A model generated the notes under the pieces. It was not told the DNA's origin and did not search any database. It saw only the letters and a program-made list of their open reading frames with translations. A program made the translations under genes and the position numbers. Shown piece after piece: positions 16,516-24,878 of a DNA stretch of 64,000 nucleotides (position 1 is the stretch's first letter; every line of letters begins with the position of its first letter). The DNA is from Candidatus Peribacteria bacterium RIFOXYB1_FULL_54_35 (GTDB lineage Bacteria > Patescibacteriota > Gracilibacteria > Peribacterales > Peribacteraceae): the NCBI GenBank assembly GCA_001787755.1, contig MFYJ01000012.1, forward strand, positions 152,169 to 216,168, read 5' to 3'.

Positions 16516-17106
16516 ATGGCACACCACCGCGAAGTGAGTATTGCTGTCTGCGGCATTGTCGTTGGCACCATGCTCGGTGCAGGCTCTCTCATACTCGGGC
16601 GTGATGTCACGGCGAGTGTGGGCGATGAGGACGCACAGTTTACCACCTACCGTCAGGGTATCATTTTCGACAACCAGTACCGCAAGCGCGCTATTTCGGA
16701 GGAAGACCGTCGCACACGGCCACGCGCGGAGGTGCAGCAGTTCAATGAGAGTGAAGCAGCTCCTGATGTTGGGCAGGGCACAGTAGTGGACACCGAGGAG
16801 TGCAGACAGAGGGTGCGGTATGCAGAGGAAATCCGGGCTTTCGTCATTCCACTCATCCCCGGCCGTGCCATCGATCAGCTCGTGCGTTCTTCCATGCAGG
16901 ATGCATTCGACAACTACATTGCAGATTGTCTGCCGTATGTTGAGGAGGAGGCACAGGAATCCGAAGCGGACGCAGATATCGAAGTGCAGCCGAATGTTCT
17001 GTTCGACAGTGATGATGAGTACTGTTACCAGTACACCGGTTCACGCCGCAGCCGCTGCATCGTTGAACAGCGCGAGAATGCAACCCGCTATCAGGATCAC
17101 CGGTAG
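16516..17106 (+). CDS. Exported acidic protein of unknown function
   Basis: 196 aa. An N-terminal hydrophobic segment (residues 8-28, IAVCGIVVGTMLGAGSLIL) works as anchor or signal. The remainder is charged and mostly helical with an EEEAQESEADADIE acidic stretch and four cysteines (VDTEECRQ, DCLPY, YCYQYTGSRRSRC). No family recognised. A TTGAAT/TAAATA pair lies about 45 nt upstream. The 3' end abuts a GTAG hairpin. Confidence 0.75.
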   Translation: MAHHREVSIAVCGIVVGTMLGAGSLILGRDVTASVGDEDAQFTTYRQGIIFDNQYRKRAISEEDRRTRPRAEVQQFNESEAAPDVGQGTVVDTEECRQRVRYAEEIRAFVIPLIPGRAIDQLVRSSMQDAFDNYIADCLPYVEEEAQESEADADIEVQPNVLFDSDDEYCYQYTGSRRSRCIVEQRENATRYQDHR

Positions 17107-17110
17107 GACA

Positions 17111-17190
17111 AGTTTGTAGGTTGTAGTTTGTAGATAGTAGGAAATCCAAATTCTGGACCTACAAGCTACAACCTACAAACTACAAGCTCC
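17111..17190. repeat. Heptamer hairpin element, GTAG family
   Basis: Left arm TTTGTAG-GTTGTAG-TTTGTAG-ATAGTAG, core GAAATCCAAATTC, right arm CTACAAG-CTACAAC-CTACAAA-CTACAAG. It fills the gap between two convergent genes. This is the clearest case of four 7-nt units on each side. Confidence 0.9.
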
Positions 17191-17194
17191 AAAG

Positions 17195-18445
17195 TTATTG
17201 GAAGGTCAACACTTCCGGTGCGAAGACCAGCAGCAACCCCAATCCGTACATCAGACATCCTCCGAAGATCAGCGTGAACCTCCGGTATTTTGCTGTGAGT
17301 CCTGTGGCCTGCAGTGTGTACACCGCAATAGCGAAGATGATGATGTCATCGACCATGTAAAGCAAAATGTAGAGTGCCATGTAGCCGTAACGGGCAATGT
17401 GCGATACTTCGTTGAATGCGAGAATCTGCGTGAAGATTGCAGGGAGCCCTGCCGTGCAGACGAGTTCAATGCTGTTCACTGACACTGCGAGAATGGCAAC
17501 ACCCAGAATCATCGCCGGCCAGGCGGAGACCTCCAGGATATGCTTCATCTTTACAACGGTTCTCTGCCGCTGCTTCATGTTCGTCACTTTGCATTCGTTG
17601 GGATTTTTTCCGAAAGCTTCGTACAGGTAGAAGGCGCCGCCGCAGACAGCTACGAGTCCTATGATTTTCTGCACGATGAGGTTGAGGCCGATGAGGAGGA
17701 ACACGTTGAGCCATGCTGCAATGAAGAGGTAGTAGATTGCACCGCTCACAAAGAGAAATGTCCCGCCAATCACCCATACCTTCCGCATATCGCTTGTGCT
17801 GATGAGCAGGGTGAGCAGCGTGATGAGCACCCACATGGCGCACGGATTAAATCCATCCAGGAATCCGAGGAGAATGGAGAGAACAGGGAGGGAGAGCAGC
17901 GTAAGATCCACTTCCCCGATGAACCAGAGATCAAACACGTATTTCTCCAGCGGTGAGTCACATCCTTCCGTGCAGGTTCCCTCTGCGGCACTCTCCAGTT
18001 CGGCGACAGCGTCACTCGCGATGAAATCCTCGTACGGGAGGCAACCTGCCGCATCCTCCCGGCATGCGTCCACTATCTCCTTTAACTTCTGCCCGGTGGT
18101 CGCATCTGCCTTGTATCCCTGGAGGACGTGGCCGTTCACGACGAATGTAGGCACACCCTGGTTCAGGGCAGGTACATGCTTCTGCACATCTTTGAACATG
18201 TACTGGCTCTTCACTTGTGTGATCTCGCGGTAGTCGACTTTCCATCCCTGCTCCTGTGCGAAGGCGTGGAATTCCGCGCAGTGTGGGCAGTCCTCCTGCA
18301 CGAATGCGACAATGTCTGCTCCCGGATTTGGCTGGTACTTGCCTCCGATGTTTCCTCTCCCGTCCAGAAACCGGTTAGGGTAGAGGAACGCAAGAACGAC
18401 AACAGGTATCAGGGCGATGCCGAAGGCGAGGGAGAGACGTTTCAT
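17195..18445 (-). CDS. Thioredoxin-like domain fused to a CcdA/DsbD-type membrane electron carrier
   Basis: 416 aa from the MKRLS start; the ORF opens 24 codons earlier without support. An N-terminal TM (about 4-22) is followed by a thioredoxin/glutaredoxin-like domain with CPHC (Cys53-Cys56) and a cis-Pro region (GVPTFVVNG). From about residue 170 there are six TM segments of the CcdA type with the FNPCAMW motif, whose Cys would shuttle electrons, and a second Cys region in a later TM. The expected role is moving reducing power from cytosol to outside for disulphide reduction or isomerisation. It probably partners the DsbA-like lipoprotein and TrxA found elsewhere in the window. A TATACT -10 lies 20 nt upstream. 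Confidence 0.88.
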   Translation of the reverse strand: MKRLSLAFGIALIPVVVLAFLYPNRFLDGRGNIGGKYQPNPGADIVAFVQEDCPHCAEFHAFAQEQGWKVDYREITQVKSQYMFKDVQKHVPALNQGVPTFVVNGHVLQGYKADATTGQKLKEIVDACREDAAGCLPYEDFIASDAVAELESAAEGTCTEGCDSPLEKYVFDLWFIGEVDLTLLSLPVLSILLGFLDGFNPCAMWVLITLLTLLISTSDMRKVWVIGGTFLFVSGAIYYLFIAAWLNVFLLIGLNLIVQKIIGLVAVCGGAFYLYEAFGKNPNECKVTNMKQRQRTVVKMKHILEVSAWPAMILGVAILAVSVNSIELVCTAGLPAIFTQILAFNEVSHIARYGYMALYILLYMVDDIIIFAIAVYTLQATGLTAKYRRFTLIFGGCLMYGLGLLLVFAPEVLTFQ

Positions 18446-18593
18446 CGGGAAAAATGGTGCAGGAAAGTATAGCATTTCCTCTGGTGTTGCCAGGAAGAAA
18501 AAGGAGAAAAGGTGCAAACATCCGTTCCCGGAGATTGCAGATTTTTGGCTTATTGGAGCGGAAAATAAATCATATGAGATGTGGTCAATTCTC

Positions 18594-18622
18594 TTGAAAG
18601 CGGAAAATAATCAGCGTAGCAT
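18594..18622 (+). promoter_or_regulatory. Promoter of the 18631 gene
   Basis: TTGAAA, 17 nt, TAGCAT; the -10 ends 8 nt before the ATG. Confidence 0.55.
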
Positions 18623-18630
18623 CGCGCACT

Positions 18631-19314
18631 ATGGGCATGCGTCATCTCGACGGGACGGAAGTTCATTCTGATGAGTTGGGGGGACGGATACTGGCAGGTG
18701 AACTCGTCTGGATGGAAAGACTACTGCATTACTCCGGTGCTGAGCCGGAAGCCGGACGCGTCCTCACTGTGACGGAAGATGCGTTGCGGCCTGGCCCTAT
18801 GCGGAGACCGTACTGGCAGGCGGTAGCGGATTTTGAGGCGAGACATTGTGCAGAACTCGAAGCTATTCTGAGTCTGGATGTTGCAAGGCCTCTCATCTTA
18901 AGTTTCCGTGCGCGTTTTGCGTATTTGTTCGCCCTTGCCAAAGAGTTGGATACGTCAGAGCCGATCGAGGAATTCGATGAAGAGTTCCAGAGGTACCTGG
19001 ATGAAATTGCAGCAATGATTCATGAGCTCAAATATCTTGTCTCAGAGAGAAAGCCGGAAGGCATGACTCTGCAGCGGGCTCAGGAACTGGCAGAGAGCCA
19101 TGTTATTGCCCGTGTGTGGGACTCTCGCCGCCAGCTTGCTCTGGTGAAGCAGGGGACTACTCTTCCGATTGTGGAAACCGATGGCACCCTTGGGGAGGGA
19201 AGATCCCGTCCCGCGATATTGGAGGTGGGGAAGGTGGGGGATATAGAGGCATCCACAGGGGGGCGAGCCCGTGGGTTCTGGTTCCTGCCGGGGTATCTGC
19301 GACCTGCGGCGTGA
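18631..19314 (+). CDS. Protein of unknown function
   Basis: 227 aa, soluble, mostly helical with an acidic middle (SEPIEEFDEEFQRYLDEIAAMIHELKYLVSERKPE). No motif recognised. The last 40 residues (GGRARGFWFLPGYLRPAA) are Gly/Arg-rich and may be poorly conserved. The start is supported by a promoter with its -10 box 8 nt upstream. It precedes the purP-like pair by 129 nt but has its own promoter, so a shared function is not implied. Confidence 0.7.
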   Translation: MGMRHLDGTEVHSDELGGRILAGELVWMERLLHYSGAEPEAGRVLTVTEDALRPGPMRRPYWQAVADFEARHCAELEAILSLDVARPLILSFRARFAYLFALAKELDTSEPIEEFDEEFQRYLDEIAAMIHELKYLVSERKPEGMTLQRAQELAESHVIARVWDSRRQLALVKQGTTLPIVETDGTLGEGRSRPAILEVGKVGDIEASTGGRARGFWFLPGYLRPAA

Positions 19315-19402
19315 GATTTCGCTCCTCGGATTCTGCCGTGTTTGCACGGTTCTTTTGCAAATCCTGTGTGGCGATCTGCCTTGAGGCACAGAAAAGAATA
19401 AC

Positions 19403-19431
19403 TTGCCTGATAGTGGAAAAAGGTGTACATT
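19403..19431 (+). promoter_or_regulatory. Promoter of the first purP-like gene
   Basis: TTGCCT, 17 nt, TACATT with an upstream TG dinucleotide. The -10 ends 12 nt before the ATG at 19444. Confidence 0.55.
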
Positions 19432-19443
19432 TGCTTAAATCCC

Positions 19444-20496
19444 ATGAGCAGGACCAAGCCCATTCTGCCGGCTTCCACTAACCCCCGTGACTTTGTCATC
19501 GCGACCCTCGGCAGCCACAGCGCGCTCCAGATCCTCAAAGGTGCGCAGGATGAGGGTATGAGGAGTCTTGTCATCTGCAAGAAGGGATCGGAGAAACCCT
19601 ATGAGAGTTTCGGCGTTGCCGATGAAATTCTCTCTGTGGATGACTGGACGGAATGGGACGAGAAGATCGAGGAAGAGCTCATCCGCCGCAATGCCATCAT
19701 CATTCCTCATGGTTCTTTCATCGCGTACATCGGGCATGATCGTGTGAAGGAGATGCAGGTGATGTACTACGGGACGAAAGAAATACTCCAGTGGGAATCC
19801 GACAGGAGAATGGAGAGGCAATGGCTGGAGAAGGCGGGGCTCAAGCTCCCCCGCGTCTTTGAGAGGCCGGAAGACATAGAGAAGCCGGTGATCGTGAAGT
19901 TCCACGGAGCAGGCGGAGGGTTTGGGTACTTCATTGCCAAAACGCCCGAACAGTTCTACGAGGTGAAGAACCGCAAGTACCCCAAAGAGAACGATTACGC
20001 CATCCAGGAGTACATCGTCGGCGTGCCGCTCTACGCGCACTACTTCTACTCGCCCCTCACGAAGGAGCTCGAACTTATGAGTTTCGACAAGCGGTACGAG
20101 AGCAATGCAGACTCCATCGGCCGTATCAAAGCAGAGGACCAGCTCGCGGCGAATATCCACACGAGTTACACCATTGTCGGGAACATCCCGCTGGTTGTGC
20201 GCGAGTCGCTCCTCCCGCAGTTCTTTGAGATGGGTGAACGTGTGGTGCAGGTGAGCAAGGATCTCTGTGGCAAAGGTTTGTTTGGTCCGTTCTGCCTCGA
20301 ATGCATTGTCACCAGGAAGCTGGAGATCTTTGTGTTTGAAATCAGCGCACGCATCGTCGCAGGCACCAATCCCTTCATAGAGGGATCGCCCTACACTGCA
20401 CTGAAGTACAAGGAACCCATGAGCACCGGCCGTCGCATTGCCAGGGATATTAAGCAAGCCATTACCCAGGGAAAACTTGAGCAGGTGTTGGGTTAG
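19444..20496 (+). CDS. PurP-family ATP-grasp ligase (formate-dependent FAICAR synthetase family), copy 1
   Basis: 350 aa. PurP converts AICAR plus formate and ATP to FAICAR in archaeal purine synthesis, replacing the folate-dependent PurH step. Visible are the N-terminal domain (VIATLGSHSALQILKGAQDEGMRSLVICKKG), the ATP-grasp core (KPVIVKFHGAGGGFGYFIAK, IQEYIVGVPLYAHYFYSPLTKELELMSFDKRYESN) and the C-terminal family-specific block (GLFGPFCLECIVTRKLEIFVFEISARIVAGTNPFIEGSPYT). The start is the second ATG of the ORF, fitting the promoter and the family. Whether both paralogues are purine enzymes or one has another substrate cannot be told. Confidence 0.88.
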   Translation: MSRTKPILPASTNPRDFVIATLGSHSALQILKGAQDEGMRSLVICKKGSEKPYESFGVADEILSVDDWTEWDEKIEEELIRRNAIIIPHGSFIAYIGHDRVKEMQVMYYGTKEILQWESDRRMERQWLEKAGLKLPRVFERPEDIEKPVIVKFHGAGGGFGYFIAKTPEQFYEVKNRKYPKENDYAIQEYIVGVPLYAHYFYSPLTKELELMSFDKRYESNADSIGRIKAEDQLAANIHTSYTIVGNIPLVVRESLLPQFFEMGERVVQVSKDLCGKGLFGPFCLECIVTRKLEIFVFEISARIVAGTNPFIEGSPYTALKYKEPMSTGRRIARDIKQAITQGKLEQVLG

Positions 20497-20589
20497 CAAT
20501 GGCTATGGCCGGCAAGACGGCTGCGTCGCATTGCACGGGACATCAAGCAGGCGATAGAGCAAGGGAGGCTGGAGGAGGTGTTGGGTTAA
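20497..20589 (+). pseudogene. Remnant of a third purP-like C-terminus
   Basis: Directly after the TAG of copy 1, and in the same frame, the sequence codes for RRIARDIKQAIEQGRLEEVLG followed by TAA (20524-20589). This mirrors the last 21 residues of copy 1 (RRIARDIKQAITQGKLEQVLG) with many synonymous differences. It looks like an old partial tandem duplication or the tail of a deleted copy. Confidence 0.8.
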
Positions 20590-20616
20590 TCCGCAATCCG
20601 ATCTACACTACCCACC

Positions 20617-21753
20617 ATGGATACTTCCACACTCCTCGACGGCTATGATTTCCAGAACATCACCGTCGGGATGCTCGGGGGACACAGCGCACTCGATGTA
20701 GCCCATGGCGCGAAGAAATATGGGTTCAAAACTGTCTGCGTCGCGCGGGAGGGGCGCGAGAAAACATTCACCAAGTACTATAAGACGCGTGACGGGCGCG
20801 GGTGCATAGATGAAGTCATCGTCCGTCCGCGGTTTTCGGATGTGCTGAATCCGGACGTCCAGAAGCAACTGCGCGCGATGAATACCGTGTTCGTCCATAA
20901 CCGGTACTTCTGGGTGTACTTCGATGATTACTCCAAAATAGAGAATGATTTCAATGTTCCCATCTTCGGCTCACGCCATCTCGTGAAGGTGGAAGAGCGC
21001 GATCAGCCCTTCAACCAGTACCATCTCCTCCAGTTCGCGGGCATCCGCACGCCGCGCATCTTCGCATCTCCGGATGATATGGATGGCCGGCTCTGCATCA
21101 TCAAGGCCAGCGAAGCCCGCCGCGGGTATGAGCGCGCGTTCTTCCTTGCAGATAGCAAGTCCTCCTGGGAGAAGGAGGGGCGCCGTCTGGAGAAAGAGGG
21201 GCTTGTTGGCCCCGGCTGGCGGACTGCAACCATCGAAGAATTTGTGGTCGGTGCCCCGGTGAATTTCAACTTCTTCTACTCCCCGCTCACGGAAGAACTG
21301 GAACTGCTCGGCACAGATACCCGCAGGCAGACGAACCTGGATGGCTTCCTTAGGCTCGCAGCGTGGGAGCAGGAGAAAGTGCGCAAACACATCGATCTGA
21401 AGATGATTGAAACGGGGCATCTTGCCTGTACGGTCAAAGAGTCCATCCTTGAGAAGGCGTACGATCTCGGGGAGAGGTTCGTAGCAGAAACGAAGAAAAT
21501 TTCTCCGGAGGTCGATCCTGCCGGGAAAGGCATCATCGGACCGTTCGCACTCCAGGGCGCAGTGACAGCGGAAGAGGGGAAAGAGGACATTGTCATCTTT
21601 GACGTCTCGCTGCGCATCCCCGGCTCACCCGGCATCCGTGCCACGCCGTACTCGGGGTACCTCCACGGCGAATCGATGAGTGTTGGTGAGCGCATCGGGC
21701 TGGAGCTGAAGAACGCGGTTGCTGCGAATGCTCTGCATAAGGTTGTGACGTAA
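20617..21753 (+). CDS. PurP-family ATP-grasp ligase, copy 2
   Basis: 378 aa, related to copy 1 over the full length. It has the same N-terminal motif (VGMLGGHSALDVAHGAKKYGFKTVCVAREG), ATP-grasp region (LCIIKASEARRGYERAFFLAD, IEEFVVGAPVNFNFFYSPLTEELELLGTDTRRQTN) and C-terminus (GIIGPFALQGAVTAEEGKEDIVIFDVSLRIPGSPGIRATPYS). In PurP both domains bind the ribosyl-5'-phosphate; the tandem pair may form a heteromer, since archaeal PurP is a hexamer and PurP paralogues are known. Its stop overlaps the start of the GNAT gene (TAATG), indicating translational coupling. Confidence 0.88.
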   Translation: MDTSTLLDGYDFQNITVGMLGGHSALDVAHGAKKYGFKTVCVAREGREKTFTKYYKTRDGRGCIDEVIVRPRFSDVLNPDVQKQLRAMNTVFVHNRYFWVYFDDYSKIENDFNVPIFGSRHLVKVEERDQPFNQYHLLQFAGIRTPRIFASPDDMDGRLCIIKASEARRGYERAFFLADSKSSWEKEGRRLEKEGLVGPGWRTATIEEFVVGAPVNFNFFYSPLTEELELLGTDTRRQTNLDGFLRLAAWEQEKVRKHIDLKMIETGHLACTVKESILEKAYDLGERFVAETKKISPEVDPAGKGIIGPFALQGAVTAEEGKEDIVIFDVSLRIPGSPGIRATPYSGYLHGESMSVGERIGLELKNAVAANALHKVVT

Positions 21754-22313
21754 TGATGGAGGAACATGTGCACTGCAGAAAGGCGGTTCCCGGAGATGAG
21801 CACGCCGTTTCTGCTCTTGCAAAGCGGCTCGAAATTCACGAAGGGGACGATCCTTCCCTCGCGATGCACCGGGGATTCCTGTTCTACGCCAAACCAGAGG
21901 AGGTCTACCGTCAGCGTTTCTCCATTTCACAATACTGCTTCATAGCCGAGCAGGAGGGGGAGATTGTGGGGGCTCTCGTCGCGCATGATCGGGGAGAACT
22001 CGAGGAACTCGGTGCATCTCTCAAATATCCCAGAGCTCTCGTGGAATACCTCTTCAGTCTCCAGTATCCGCACTGGATTTACATCGATGAACTCGCCGTG
22101 CATCCCGGCCACCAGCACCACGGCATCGGGCAGCACCTGTACGATTTTGCGTTCGGCAATGTGCCGGGGAGCGTGCTCCTCGCGGGGATTTCGCACGATC
22201 CTATCCCCAACGAAGCATCGCTCCACTTCTTCACGAAGAACGGACATACGTTGCTCACCGAGCTGCAGGAAGGGGAGTGGCTGTGCGGGATATATGGGAG
22301 AACGATTACATAG
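21753..22313 (+). CDS. GNAT-family N-acetyltransferase
   Basis: 186 aa. It has the GNAT fold: an N-terminal CRKAVPGDEHAVSALAKRLE, then FIAEQEGEIVGALVAHDRGE, the acetyl-CoA-binding loop IDELAVHPGHQHHGIGQHLYDFA (family Q/RxxGxG/A) and a terminal FFTKNGHTLLTELQEGEWLCGIYG. The acceptor is unknown. The start codon shares one base with the purP copy 2 stop, so the two are made together. Confidence 0.88.
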   Translation: MMEEHVHCRKAVPGDEHAVSALAKRLEIHEGDDPSLAMHRGFLFYAKPEEVYRQRFSISQYCFIAEQEGEIVGALVAHDRGELEELGASLKYPRALVEYLFSLQYPHWIYIDELAVHPGHQHHGIGQHLYDFAFGNVPGSVLLAGISHDPIPNEASLHFFTKNGHTLLTELQEGEWLCGIYGRTIT

Positions 22314-22354
22314 AACCAGTGGAGGGATTGGACTGTCATACCCCTTCGCGTTTA

Positions 22355-22447
22355 ATGAGTTATCAATGGATTGCAGATACGTGGCAGGAGTTCTTGGCTC
22401 TGGTAAACGCTACGGGGTACGAGAGGAGGAAGTATCTGGTTCTCTGA
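22355..22447 (+). CDS. Possible 30-aa peptide or gene remnant
   Basis: ATG to TGA encodes MSYQWIADTWQEFLALVNATGYERRKYLVL, with protein-like composition and no overlap with neighbours. There is no clear promoter. It could be the start of a decayed gene; I cannot identify the parent. Confidence 0.25.
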   Translation: MSYQWIADTWQEFLALVNATGYERRKYLVL

Positions 22448-22475
22448 ATAGTTGCCTTTTAATTGCAGCTTGGTA

Positions 22476-23396
22476 TCAGAGGTCTTCACTTGCCTGCGCT
22501 GCGATGTTGCATTGTTCTACTGGCTGCCTGGAAGGACGGTCACCGGGAACAGCAGGAGGCTCCAGGTAAAACTGCTTCAGCGGGTGGTTGCTCTGTTTCC
22601 GTGATCCACCCAATACTTTCCCGATGCGCGTCCTCGTGTGGAGCGCATCCCACATTGCCCTGCCATCCGGGAAGACATCTGTTGCCACTCCCGTCCGCAG
22701 GAGGTCTTGTTCTCCAAGGACGAATTCTATTCTGTGATTCGTGGGATCCATTTCTGCCGCTCGGATGATGCTCCCGATGTGTGCCTGCTGCCCGTTGCCG
22801 TTCGTGATCTTCCTGAACTGGGGCTGGTAGATCTGTTCAATGTCATGCACAGCCCTCCCGCGAAGCTGCCTCTCATTGTCACCGTTCATGCTTCTCCCGT
22901 GGATGAGCACGCTGGAACCTTTCTCCATCCAGCGTTCGTTCCCAAAGAGGTACATCCCTCCCGCCGCACTGCATGCCTGGCCCCGCACGGCGGCTATTAC
23001 ATCCCCCCCGAACGTATCGATGTCATCCATGGCTTCGATGACAGTTTCCATGGTCGTGATGCTCCCTCCTCTCGAGGAGAGCTGATTCACGAAGTTGGCA
23101 TCTCCGGCTTCTATAGCCTCCATAGCCCGGCGGGTTGCCCTCTTCCTTCTGCTCGTATCTTTGAGCTTTTGCATGGTGTCATACTGCTTGGCTGCTTCTG
23201 CCAATCTATTCTGCTGCTGGGCGATCACGGACCGGTGCAATGCAGCTGCGAACTCCACCGCAAGCCAGCTGATTCTGTCTATGCAGTGCTTCTGTGGCTC
23301 GGCGAAAAAGACCATCTGGTCGGCAGGTTTGCTCCCCACAGATCCTGAGAATACTGTAAAAATAGTGGTATCCCGTTGCTTGTTCCGCCGTTCCAT
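22476..23396 (-). CDS. ClpP/SppA-like serine protease of the crotonase-fold superfamily
   Basis: 306 aa. The core matches ClpP-like proteases: SSRGGSITTMETVIEAMDDI (oxyanion-hole GGS motif), nucleophile Ser143 in ACSAAGG and general base His166 in VLIHGRS, spaced like Ser/His in ClpP. About 95 helical residues precede the core and a 60-residue extension follows, so it is longer than ClpP. There is no clear signal peptide. It stands alone with no ClpX/ClpA gene nearby. A good promoter (TTGACA-N16-TACATT) ends 9 nt upstream of the start, supporting this ATG. An unusual AAA+-independent protease is possible. Confidence 0.75.
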   Translation of the reverse strand: MERRNKQRDTTIFTVFSGSVGSKPADQMVFFAEPQKHCIDRISWLAVEFAAALHRSVIAQQQNRLAEAAKQYDTMQKLKDTSRRKRATRRAMEAIEAGDANFVNQLSSRGGSITTMETVIEAMDDIDTFGGDVIAAVRGQACSAAGGMYLFGNERWMEKGSSVLIHGRSMNGDNERQLRGRAVHDIEQIYQPQFRKITNGNGQQAHIGSIIRAAEMDPTNHRIEFVLGEQDLLRTGVATDVFPDGRAMWDALHTRTRIGKVLGGSRKQSNHPLKQFYLEPPAVPGDRPSRQPVEQCNIAAQASEDL

Positions 23397-23405
23397 TGGC
23401 TGCGC

Positions 23406-23433
23406 AATGTAGCACGTGAATGTTCTCTGTCAA
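23406..23433 (-). promoter_or_regulatory. Promoter of the ClpP-like gene
   Basis: Perfect TTGACA, 16 nt, TACATT on the minus strand; the -10 is 9 nt from the ATG. Confidence 0.7.
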
Positions 23434-23480
23434 CGCGGGGGAGAAGGTTGTTGCATTCCCACGGTTTGATCAGCTAAAAG

Positions 23481-23509
23481 TTGACATGGTGGAGTTCTGG
23501 TACTAAAAA
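23481..23509 (+). promoter_or_regulatory. Promoter of the 23520 gene
   Basis: Perfect TTGACA, 17 nt, TAAAAA; the -10 ends 10 nt before the ATG at 23520. The ORF-track start at 23481 would overlap the -35 box. Confidence 0.6.
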
Positions 23510-23519
23510 TATCTTTCCT

Positions 23520-24191
23520 ATGGCTACACCAGATGGTGAACCCCGGCTTGGAGAAAAAGAACTTCCGCTCGATGATCCCGCTGCGCTCGCACTGTTCCAG
23601 GAAAAGCTCGGAGGACGTCTTGCTGCACATGCCAGTCTCTCTGCGAGAGATCAGGCGACGCTTGCGAACATCGTATTCGAGGTTGGTCGCTCCGGTCTTT
23701 CGCAGGGAACAGAAGAAGATGCGTTTGCACAGATGGCGATGATCGCAGATCTTGCTGTGGCGGCGCTCGTGGCAGGATCTACGGCGGATATCCAGGGTGT
23801 TTTGAGGCAGAAACAGGGTGGGGCCGGTACAGATAGATCTGTTATACAGGCTGCCGTTGCGCAGGCCACTCAGCAGTTTGGGGCTCAGATGCTTGCTGTA
23901 GATAAACAGCATGGAGGACGGCTGGGGCTTCATATGCAGAAAGTGTTTGCTCAGGGAGGTGCTGCATCACCGGCGGAAACGGAACAAAAATTCCTCCCCG
24001 ATATAGATCCGGAGGCGACGGAGCGGGTTGTGCACGCCATGCGGGGGTTGTTGATGACGGCGCTTGTGCAGCCCACGCTGAGTGAGGGCTCCGCCGCCAT
24101 GCGCGATCTTGCCGGGGCATTCTCGAGGAGCGATCTCCAGCAGAGGAAGATTCTCATTCTGGGTGCCTGCAGCCCGTCGGATGAGCATTGA
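23520..24191 (+). CDS. Protein of unknown function
   Basis: 223 aa from MATPDGEPRLG. Soluble, Ala/Gln-rich and probably all helical (SARDQATLANIVFEVGRSGLSQGTEEDAFAQMAMIADLAVAALVAG, AAVAQATQQFGAQMLAVDKQHGG). No signal peptide, TM or catalytic motif. It is divergent from the ClpP-like gene, sharing a 120-nt promoter region, so a functional link is possible. The start is chosen by promoter position. From 24192 to 24494 I see no convincing gene. Confidence 0.65.
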   Translation: MATPDGEPRLGEKELPLDDPAALALFQEKLGGRLAAHASLSARDQATLANIVFEVGRSGLSQGTEEDAFAQMAMIADLAVAALVAGSTADIQGVLRQKQGGAGTDRSVIQAAVAQATQQFGAQMLAVDKQHGGRLGLHMQKVFAQGGAASPAETEQKFLPDIDPEATERVVHAMRGLLMTALVQPTLSEGSAAMRDLAGAFSRSDLQQRKILILGACSPSDEH

Positions 24192-24494
24192 GGTGCTGCA
24201 CGATCATCGTGCCCTCTTTCATGACGGAGAGCATCACATGCTTCACAGCCCATGTTTGCGGCAGGGTGCAAGCGGAGGTAATAGCGCGGAGGTCGTTGCG
24301 GATCGTGTTGTGGAGGAAGGTGGACCGGGCTATGGCAGCGGAGGAAAAACAGCTAAAAATCCGCCGAGATGGTGTGTCGCACGTATTTTTGTCAATGGTT
24401 TCTCGTCAATTTTGAATTGCCACTTTACGGCTTCATGGAGCGATGCTCTTAGGATTCAACCATGAAAAACTGGGTGTTTTTAGGATCTGTGGCA

Positions 24495-24523
24495 TTGACA
24501 GAGCTGAAAAGTTTTCTTAGCGT
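24495..24523 (+). promoter_or_regulatory. Promoter of the small TPR-like gene
   Basis: Perfect TTGACA, 17 nt, TAGCGT, ending 9 nt before the ATG. Confidence 0.5.
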
Positions 24524-24532
24524 GCACTCCCT

Positions 24533-24847
24533 ATGATGGCAGAACGCGCGCCCCAGGATGTCAGTGCTACTGACGTAGAGATCGAATGCCTCCAGGAACA
24601 TCTGCGAGCAGTCTATGGTGATAGCGAGCGGGGAGGACCTGTGCTTGCCAGGCTCGGTGATGCGCTGTGCCAAGCTGGCCGCTTGCAGGAAGCGCTCGGA
24701 AGGTACGAAGCCGCTGCAGGGCATCTGAGAACAACCAACCAAATGCATGAGCATGACGACGTGTTACGAAGGATCAGTGAAGTACGGGAATTGCTACGGA
24801 AACGGCAATCGACACCTGGGCAGACCATAGAAGAGGGTGCTGAGTAG
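24533..24847 (+). CDS. Small TPR-like protein
   Basis: 104 aa. A single TPR-like helix pair is visible (ARLGDALCQAGRLQEALGRYEAAAGHLRTTNQ), flanked by charged helices. The protein could be a remnant or a small adaptor. A promoter with a consensus -35 immediately upstream supports expression. A start at 24536 is equally possible. Confidence 0.6.
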   Translation: MMAERAPQDVSATDVEIECLQEHLRAVYGDSERGGPVLARLGDALCQAGRLQEALGRYEAAAGHLRTTNQMHEHDDVLRRISEVRELLRKRQSTPGQTIEEGAE

Positions 24848-24878
24848 ATGGTGTTCACATATTCGTTTTTTTCTCATA

